Positions 16,964-22,439 of a DNA stretch of 24,532 nucleotides are shown here, piece after piece. Source of the stretch: Actinomycetales bacterium (GTDB lineage Bacteria > Actinomycetota > Actinomycetes > Actinomycetales > Dermatophilaceae); assembly GCA_016710385.1 (NCBI GenBank), contig JADJVX010000024.1, positions 1 through 24,532 on the forward strand. Reading direction: 5' to 3'. Position numbers and translations under genes: made by a program. The stretch's first letter is position 1; each line of letters opens with the position of its first letter. The notes beneath the pieces are model-generated. The model was given only the letters and a program-made list of their open reading frames with translations, ran no database searches and had not been told where the DNA came from.

Positions 16964-18052
16964 TCAGACGAGAAGTTCGGCGATCTGCACGGTGTTGAGT
17001 GCCGCACCCTTGCGCAAGTTGTCGTTGCTCACGAAGAGCACCAGCCCGCGCCCGCCGTCAACCGAAAGGTCCTCGCGGATCCGGCCCACATAGGAGGGGT
17101 CGGCGCCCGCGGCCTGCAGCGGCGTCGGCACGTCAACAACCTCGACCCCGGGCGCACCGGTGAGCAACTCGCGCGCCCGCGCCGGCGTGATCGCCCGCTC
17201 GAACTCCGCGTTGATCGACAGCGAGTGCCCGGTGAAGACCGGCACCCGCACGCACGTGCCGGACACGCGCAACTCGGGCAGGTCGAGGATCTTGCGCGAC
17301 TCGTTGCGCAGCTTGCGCTCCTCGTCGGTCTCGTCCGTGCCGTCGTCCAGCAGCGAGCCGGCCAACGGGACGACGTCGAAGGCGATCGGCGCGACGTACT
17401 TCACCGGCATACCGAGCTCGACGGCGGAGCCGTCGTGGGCCAGACCTTCGATGTCGCCGGACGCCAGCCCCGCGCGCACCTGGCCCGCAAGCTCGCTCAC
17501 CCCGGCCACGCCGGAGCCCGACACGGCCTGATAGGTCGAGACGACCAGGCGGGTCAGCCCGGCCTCGTCGGCCAGCGGCTTGAGGACCGGCATGGCGGCC
17601 ATCGTCGTGCAGTTGGGGTTGGCAATGATGCCCTTGGGGGTATGCCGTGCCGCCTCCGGATTGACCTCGGAGACGACCAGCGGCACCTCGGGGTCCATCC
17701 GCCAGGCGGAGGAGTTGTCGATGACGGTGACGCCCGCCGCGGCGAACACGGGAGCCAGCGCGCGTGAGGTGGTCGCCCCGGCCGAGAAGATCGCGATATC
17801 GAGGCCGCTCGGGTCGGCGGTTGCGGCGTCCTCGACGACGATGTCGCGGCCCTGCCACGAGATCGTGGTGCCCGCCGACCGGGCCGACGCGAACAGGCGC
17901 AACTGTCCGACCGGGAAGTTGCGCTCGGCGAGAATGCGCAGCACGACGCCGCCGACCTGGCCGGTCGCGCCGACGACCCCGACATTCACCTGACGCCCAG
18001 CAGCGGCACCCACAGCAGCACCCACAGCAGCACCCACAGCAGCCTCGCTCAT
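16964..18052 (-). CDS. asd: Aspartate-semialdehyde dehydrogenase
   Basis: 362 residues. Reduces aspartyl phosphate to aspartate semialdehyde with NADPH, the second step towards lysine, diaminopimelate, threonine and methionine. Seen: nucleotide-binding GATGQVG (28–34), active-site Cys148 in NPNCTTM, SSAWRMD, and active-site His276 in FTGHSLSIN. The first ~20 residues are an unusual Ala/Gly/Val run (AAVGAAVGAAVGAAAG) encoded by a 12-bp repeat; typical family members start directly at the VGVVGATG strand. Start ATG 18052 overlaps the lysC stop (ATGA), so the two are translationally coupled. The frame is intact. Confidence 0.95.
   Translation of the reverse strand: MSEAAVGAAVGAAVGAAAGRQVNVGVVGATGQVGGVVLRILAERNFPVGQLRLFASARSAGTTISWQGRDIVVEDAATADPSGLDIAIFSAGATTSRALAPVFAAAGVTVIDNSSAWRMDPEVPLVVSEVNPEAARHTPKGIIANPNCTTMAAMPVLKPLADEAGLTRLVVSTYQAVSGSGVAGVSELAGQVRAGLASGDIEGLAHDGSAVELGMPVKYVAPIAFDVVPLAGSLLDDGTDETDEERKLRNESRKILDLPELRVSGTCVRVPVFTGHSLSINAEFERAITPARARELLTGAPGVEVVDVPTPLQAAGADPSYVGRIREDLSVDGGRGLVLFVSNDNLRKGAALNTVQIAELLV
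18006..18041 (-). repeat. 12-bp tandem repeat at the 5' end of asd, 3 units
   Basis: GCACCCACAGCA (plus strand) is repeated exactly at 18006, 18018 and 18030. On the coding strand it gives a four-residue AAVG-like period after MSE. Copy number could vary without loss of frame. Confidence 0.95.
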
Positions 18053-18570
18053 CGGCCCGTCCCTCCGTAGACGATGGCCTCTCCCTCGGTCGAGTCCAGC
18101 CCAAACGCCGTGTGCGCCGCGCGCACCGCCGCTTCGAGCTGGTCGGCCCGGGTGACGACCGAGACGCGAATCTCGGAGGTCGAGATCATCTCGATGTTGA
18201 TGTCGGCGTCGGCCATGGCCCGGAAGAGCTTGGCCGAGATGCCGGGGTTGGTGCGCATGCCCGCACCGATGACCGACATCTTGCCGATCTTGTCGTCGTA
18301 GAGCATGTCGGCGAAGCCGATGGTCGTCTTGACCGCCTGCAACACCTGGATCGCCTTCGGGCCGTCGCTCTGCGGCAGGGTGAACGAGATGTCGGTGAGC
18401 CCGGTGGCGGCGACCGACACATTCTGGACGATCATGTCGATGCTGATGCCGGCGTCGGCGACCGCGGTGAAGATGTCGGCGGCCTTCCCCTTTTCGTCGG
18501 GCACGCCGACGACGGTGATCTTGGCTTCGCTCACGTCGTGGGCGATGCCGGTGATGATCGGGGCTTCCAT
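18049..18570 (-). CDS. lysC: Aspartate kinase beta subunit (internal in-frame start)
   Basis: An ATG at 18570, in the lysC frame, follows GAAGGAAG with a 4-nt gap, a much better ribosome site than that of the full gene. The product would be 173 residues starting MEAPIITG and made of both ACT domains. In Corynebacterium glutamicum the beta subunit starts at the equivalent point (MEEAVLTG) and is 172 residues. Such enzymes are alpha2beta2. Production here is inferred from the site and the homology. Confidence 0.75.
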   Translation of the reverse strand: MEAPIITGIAHDVSEAKITVVGVPDEKGKAADIFTAVADAGISIDMIVQNVSVAATGLTDISFTLPQSDGPKAIQVLQAVKTTIGFADMLYDDKIGKMSVIGAGMRTNPGISAKLFRAMADADINIEMISTSEIRVSVVTRADQLEAAVRAAHTAFGLDSTEGEAIVYGGTGR

Positions 18571-19323
18571 ACCGCTTCCTTCGTCGTAGGGGTTGTCCAC
18601 GATGAACGTGCCGGGGTGCTTGGACCACGACGACCGCACATGCAGCGGTATGCCGTAGCGGCGCGCGTATTCGACGCAGCGCAGGTGCAGAATCTTGGAG
18701 CCACTGGCCGCCAGGTCGAGCATTTCTTCGCAAGACACGACATCGAGCTTGCGGGCGCTGGGCAGGATGCGCGGGTCGGCGGTGAAGACCCCGTCGACGT
18801 CGGTGTAGATCTCGCAGACATCGGCGCGCAGGGCCGCCGCGAGCGCCGCCGCGGTCGTGTCGGAGCCGCCGCGACCGAGCGTGGTGATGTCCTTGGTCGT
18901 CTGGCTCACCCCCTGGAACCCGGCCACGATGGCGATGTGACCGGCCTCGAGCGCCTGGGTGATGCGGCCCGGGGTGACGTCGAGGATGCGGGCCTTGCCG
19001 TGGTCGGCGTCGGTGATGACGCCCGCCTGCGACCCGGTGAACGACCGCGCCTCCATGCCCAGGTCGGCGATCGCCATAGCGAGCACCGCCATCGAGATGC
19101 GCTCGCCAGCGGTGAGCAACATGTCGAGCTCGCGCGCCGGCGGGGCGGGGCTCACCTTGTTGGCCAGGTCGATGAGATCGTCGGTCGAGTCGCCCATGGC
19201 CGAGACCACGACACACACGTCGTGGCCGGCCTGCTTCGTCTGGACGATGCGACGCGCCACGCGCTTGACGCCTTCGGCATCAGCGACCGACGATCCACCG
19301 TACTTCTGGACGATGAGGCTCAC
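18049..19323 (-). CDS. lysC: Aspartate kinase, alpha subunit
   Basis: 424 residues. Phosphorylates aspartate, the committing step of the aspartate family. Seen: KYGGSSV (7–13), the kinase-domain GRGGSDTTA, and EIYTDVDGVFTADPR. Two ACT regulatory domains follow from about residue 265 (SEAKITVVGVPDEKG, then KMSVIGAGMRTNPG), ending EAIVYGGTGR as in Corynebacterium LysC, whose ACT domains bind lysine and threonine. The GTG at 19323 is chosen because GGGAG lies about 11 nt upstream and the family starts with SLIVQKYGG; a more upstream ATG at 19371 would add 16 unrelated residues. The gene contains an internal start for a beta subunit. It overlaps asd by 4 nt. Confidence 0.95.
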   Translation of the reverse strand: MSLIVQKYGGSSVADAEGVKRVARRIVQTKQAGHDVCVVVSAMGDSTDDLIDLANKVSPAPPARELDMLLTAGERISMAVLAMAIADLGMEARSFTGSQAGVITDADHGKARILDVTPGRITQALEAGHIAIVAGFQGVSQTTKDITTLGRGGSDTTAAALAAALRADVCEIYTDVDGVFTADPRILPSARKLDVVSCEEMLDLAASGSKILHLRCVEYARRYGIPLHVRSSWSKHPGTFIVDNPYDEGSGMEAPIITGIAHDVSEAKITVVGVPDEKGKAADIFTAVADAGISIDMIVQNVSVAATGLTDISFTLPQSDGPKAIQVLQAVKTTIGFADMLYDDKIGKMSVIGAGMRTNPGISAKLFRAMADADINIEMISTSEIRVSVVTRADQLEAAVRAAHTAFGLDSTEGEAIVYGGTGR

Positions 19324-19395
19324 GACAGGGCTCCCGCGGGGACTGGTCAGGGACCCCGAAAGCTTATCCACGGCATACCGGAGCCTGGTTTGTGC

Positions 19396-19435
19396 CTCAC
19401 ATGCCGAGACGCGCGGCTCACATTGTGAGACTCAC
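19396..19435 (-). promoter_or_regulatory. Cluster of CTCACA/TGTGAG half-sites upstream of lysC
   Basis: CTCACATTGTGAG (19417–19429) is a 13-bp palindrome and overlaps a second one, GTGAGACTCAC (19425–19435). A further CTCACA lies at 19396–19401, exactly 21 bp from the next copy. The cluster lies 73–112 bp before the lysC GTG, a natural place for an operator. The regulator is unknown; inverted TCACA/TGTGA halves are seen for IclR- and CRP-type proteins, but the spacing fits neither consensus well. Confidence 0.45.
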
Positions 19436-19449
19436 GCCCCCAAGACAAA

Positions 19450-19468
19450 CACGGCTCGGTATGCCGTG
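19450..19468 (-). terminator. Intrinsic-terminator-like hairpin after the DUF5063 gene
   Basis: On the minus strand CACGGC-ATACCGA-GCCGTG forms a 6-bp stem and is followed by TTTGTCTT. It lies about 10 nt past the DUF5063 stop and so separates recR–DUF5063 from lysC–asd. One copy of the dispersed 9-mer forms part of the hairpin. Confidence 0.5.
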
Positions 19469-19477
19469 CCCGTCACC

Positions 19478-20053
19478 TCACGGGTGCAGGGCCTCGAACT
19501 CGGCGTCAGCCACGACCTCGTCGTCGGCGTCGAGCCGAAGGTGGGCGAGGATCGACTGGAGCACCCGCAACGACGCCGCAGCGCGCTCGCCCCAGGTCGA
19601 CAGGTAGGAGAACTGCCACCACCACAGCGCCTCGACCCGCCGGCCGGCGTCGTAATGCCGCAGCCCGTGGGAGAGGGCGAGGGAGATCTCGGTGATGTCG
19701 TTGGAGAGCATCCCCTTGGTCAGCTCGGCAGCTGTGACCGGGTCGACGACGTCGGCATAGTCGTCGATGCCCTCGAAGAGGTTGGCGAGGTTGTCGCGCA
19801 GCGGCTCGACGTCGGCGTCGGGGCCCGGGTCGGCCTCGAACCGGTCGACCAACACGACGTCCTGGATGGCGCCCAACCGGGATCCGGCGAGCAGCAGTTG
19901 CGCGGTGGCCAGCAACAACACGGGGATGGCGATGTCGGGTGAGCCGCCGGAGGCGACCTCGGTGACGGCGCCGAGATAGGCCCGGGTCTGGGCTGCGGTC
20001 TCGTCGGCGAAGGCGGCGAGCTCCTCGCTGATCGGCACGATCCGGTCAGGCAT
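19478..20053 (-). CDS. DUF5063 domain protein
   Basis: 191 residues, mainly helical and acidic, soluble, function unknown. It corresponds to the DUF5063 family that follows recR in many actinobacteria. Seen: FADETAAQTRAYL near the N-terminus, LLLATAQLLLAG, the acidic DDYADVVDP, LTKGMLSNDITEISLALSHG and a Trp-rich ALWWWQFSYLSTWGERAA near the C-terminus, a hallmark of the family. ATG 20053 overlaps the recR stop by 8 nt, so translation is probably coupled. The frame is intact. A role in recombination is suggested only by position. Confidence 0.85.
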   Translation of the reverse strand: MPDRIVPISEELAAFADETAAQTRAYLGAVTEVASGGSPDIAIPVLLLATAQLLLAGSRLGAIQDVVLVDRFEADPGPDADVEPLRDNLANLFEGIDDYADVVDPVTAAELTKGMLSNDITEISLALSHGLRHYDAGRRVEALWWWQFSYLSTWGERAAASLRVLQSILAHLRLDADDEVVADAEFEALHP

Positions 20054-20645
20054 GGACGGTGCGCCTCCCTTCGAACGCTCGACCAAGGGTCACCTCGTCA
20101 GCGTATTCCAGGTCACCACCGACCGGCAGGCCCGATGCGAGCCGCGTCACGCGCAACCCGAGCGGAAGCAGGGTGCGTGAGAGATAGGTGGCCGTCGCCT
20201 CGCCGGCGATATTGGGGTCAGTGGCGATGATGACCTCGGTCACCGAGCCGTCGGCCAATCGGGCCATCAGCTCGCGGATGCGCAGGTCGCCGGGCCCGAC
20301 ACCGTCCATCGGCGAGATGGCCCCGCCGAGCACGTGATAGAGCCCACGGAACTCCCGAGTGCGCTCGATGGCCGACACGTCCTTGGGTTCCTCGACCACG
20401 CAGATCGCGCTGCGATCGCGCCGATAGTCGCCGCACATCCGGCACAGGTCGGCCTCGGCGACATTGCCGCACTCCCGACAGAAGCGGATCTTGGCCTTGA
20501 CCTCACTGAGCACCTCGACCAGCCGGGTCACATCGGCGGCGTCGGCCTGCACGAGGTGGAAGGCGATGCGCTGGGCGCTCTTGGGCCCGATCCCGGGCAG
20601 CCGCCCAAGTTCATCGATGAGGTCCTGCACGATGCCTTCGAACAC
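20046..20645 (-). CDS. recR: Recombination protein RecR
   Basis: 199 residues, the normal length. Acts with RecF/RecO in loading RecA at gapped DNA. Seen: helix-hairpin-helix LPGIGPKSAQRIAFHL (16–31), the four-Cys zinc finger with C56, C59, C68, C71 (CRECG…CRMCG), and the TOPRIM domain with CVVEEPKDV, and IATDPNIAGEATA. The C-terminus holds GLPVGGDLEYADEVTLGRA. Start is GTG at 20645, where the family begins (VFEGIVQDLIDELGRLPGIG); no strong ribosome site is visible. A 154-bp gap separates it from the upstream hydrolase gene, so it may have its own promoter. The frame is intact. Confidence 0.97.
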   Translation of the reverse strand: MFEGIVQDLIDELGRLPGIGPKSAQRIAFHLVQADAADVTRLVEVLSEVKAKIRFCRECGNVAEADLCRMCGDYRRDRSAICVVEEPKDVSAIERTREFRGLYHVLGGAISPMDGVGPGDLRIRELMARLADGSVTEVIIATDPNIAGEATATYLSRTLLPLGLRVTRLASGLPVGGDLEYADEVTLGRAFEGRRTVHA

Positions 20646-20753
20646 CCCAGCAGACTACGGGGCGCCGCCGACATCGGCTCGGACGCCGCCCTCCCCCGCG
20701 CCCGCGTGTGTCGCTGCGGCTCTCGATGGCGCGGGAAGGCGACGCCTCAAGAG

Positions 20754-20767
20754 CCCGGTATGCCGGG
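20754..20767 (-). terminator. Small hairpin between the ADP-ribosylglycohydrolase gene and recR
   Basis: CCCGG-TATG-CCGGG forms a 5-bp stem with a 4-nt loop. The core is a copy of the dispersed 9-mer at 20757–20765. It lies about 33 nt after the ADP-ribosylglycohydrolase stop on the minus strand and may end that transcript; there is no T-run. Confidence 0.35.
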
Positions 20768-20799
20768 TAGCCGCCGCCAGCCCGGTTGTCGCTCGCTGC

Positions 20800-21777
20800 T
20801 TATCCGAGCGTCGCGAGGAGGGGTTCGACGAGGTCACGCCCGCGCAGTGCGTCCCGCCACCGCTGCGGTATGCCGTGCTCCCCCACAACCAGCCCCGCGA
20901 TCCCTCCGGCGATGCACGCCGTGGTGTCGGTGTCGTCGCCCAGTGCGATGGCCCGCCGAACAACCGTTTCGTAGTCCAGCGGCTGCTCAGCCGGGGAGCC
21001 CGGCCGGGCAATGGCGCCGGTGAGCGTGAGCGCTGCCCGCAGGCTGTCGACGACGTAGCCGGTGCCGCGATCAGCCCACTGGCCGTCGGCGGGGACGAGG
21101 ACGTCGAGCTCGGCGCGCTCGGGTGACCCCGCGGCATACCGGTTCTCGAAGGCTTCCCGCGCGTCCTGCCACGCGCGGTCGACGGCAGCGCCGTCGAGGA
21201 TGCGCCGCGCCCACAGGCAATAGACGGCGCAAGCGACCTGGCTGCGCAGGTGACCGTGGGTCACCGCCGACTGGGCGAAGGCGTCTTTGATGAGTTGGGC
21301 GTCGTCAGCGGCGTGTGGGCCGAAGATCAGCGGCAGCACCCGCATCAGTGACCCGTTGCCATTGGCCCGCGCGTCGGTGGCACCGGCGGTCGCGGCGGGC
21401 TGACCACTGCGGATCCGCGAGAGCGCCTGGTTGGTCTGGATGCCGACGTCGAAAACCCGGCTGTCGACGGCATACCGGCCCTGGTCGAGCCAGGCGAGCA
21501 GGCCGTAACCGAGGTCGTCGACGGCCAAGCCGCGGCAACGGATCAGCGATTCGAGCAGGACCAGCGCCTGCGCGCCGTCGTCGGACCAGGTGCCCGTCGG
21601 CACGCCACCGTGGGCGCGGTGGAAGCCGGGCGGCGGGGTCATCTCGATGGCGTGCAACGGCGGGATCTCGGAGGCGTCGTGGAACTCGTAGGGAACCCCC
21701 AAGGCATCGGCGACGAGCAAGCCGTAAATGCCGCCCCGGATGCGGTCAGTGCTCGAGGGGATGAGGTCAGTCGGCAT
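20800..21777 (-). CDS. ADP-ribosylglycohydrolase family protein
   Basis: 325 residues. The family removes ADP-ribose from proteins or small molecules using two metal ions. The metal-binding blocks are visible: GTWSDD (62–67), NGSLMRV, and GDDTDTTA (280–287), plus GGIYGLLVADALGVPYEF at the N-terminus, which is the family's opening helix. ATG 21777 is chosen because it meets that N-terminus and overlaps the plsC stop by 11 nt. No strong ribosome site is seen, consistent with coupling. The frame is intact. The substrate (ADP-ribosyl-protein, -DNA or other) cannot be told. No ADP-ribosyltransferase or toxin is adjacent. Confidence 0.9.
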   Translation of the reverse strand: MPTDLIPSSTDRIRGGIYGLLVADALGVPYEFHDASEIPPLHAIEMTPPPGFHRAHGGVPTGTWSDDGAQALVLLESLIRCRGLAVDDLGYGLLAWLDQGRYAVDSRVFDVGIQTNQALSRIRSGQPAATAGATDARANGNGSLMRVLPLIFGPHAADDAQLIKDAFAQSAVTHGHLRSQVACAVYCLWARRILDGAAVDRAWQDAREAFENRYAAGSPERAELDVLVPADGQWADRGTGYVVDSLRAALTLTGAIARPGSPAEQPLDYETVVRRAIALGDDTDTTACIAGGIAGLVVGEHGIPQRWRDALRGRDLVEPLLATLG

Positions 21778-22439
21778 TGGGGGCGCCGGGCGGGGAGTTG
21801 TATTCGTCAGCGCGATCTTGGCCGCTGAGCGTCGCGATGGCGTCCATGACGTCGTTGGTGAGCTCGCGCCGGGCCCGGCCCTGCGGCATACCGGTGTAGG
21901 ACTCCGGGTGGATCGGCGGACCGAAGGCGACCGAGACCTTGGCCAGCCGCGGGAACGACGCGCCGACCGGCTGGATGTTTTCGGTGCCGCGCAGGCCACC
22001 GGCACGACGGGGACCCCTGCGGTGAGCGCCAGCCAGGCCACACCGGTGCGGCCCCGGTAGAGCCGGCCGTCGCGCGAGCGGGTGCCCTCGGGGTAGATGC
22101 CAAAGGCCTTGCCGGCCCGCAGCGCGGCGAGCGCAACGTCGAGCGACTCCTGCGCCGCGCGGCTGGATTCGCGGTCGACGGGGATCGCGCCGACCCCCTC
22201 GAAGAAGGCTCGCTTGGCCTGCCCCACGATGCCCTCGCCGGTGAAGTAGTCGTCCTTGGCCAGAAACTCACCTGCCGCGGCGCCACCAGCGGGATCGCGA
22301 ACGAGTCGATGAACGACAGGTGGTTGCTCGCGATGATCACGCCACCGTCGCGGGGCACATTGGCCAGCCCGGTGACCCTCGGCCGATAGATGAGGTGGGT
22401 GAGCGGTTTGAGCACCGCCGACCCGACTTAGTAGATCAC
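21767..22439 (-). CDS. 1-acyl-glycerol-3-phosphate acyltransferase (PlsC family), broken frame
   Basis: The family transfers an acyl chain to lysophosphatidate at the membrane. Acyltransferase block I is SNHLSFIDSF (HX4D), block III is YPEGTRSRDG; RRAFFEGVGAIPVDRE-like and AGVPVVPVA regions also fit. The C-terminal piece is IQPVGASFPRLAKVSV, AFGPPIHP and YTGMPQGRARRELTNDVM, ending ADEYNSPPGAPNAD. Frame changes occur near 22270 and 22000. The best start is GTG 22439, right after GGAGGTGG and overlapping the dnaX stop (GTGA), but an in-frame TAA at 22430–22428 follows VIY; the fallback start is GTG 22415. The two shifts and the stop may be sequencing errors, since neighbouring dnaX is equally damaged. 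Length ~220 residues, typical. Confidence 0.8.
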
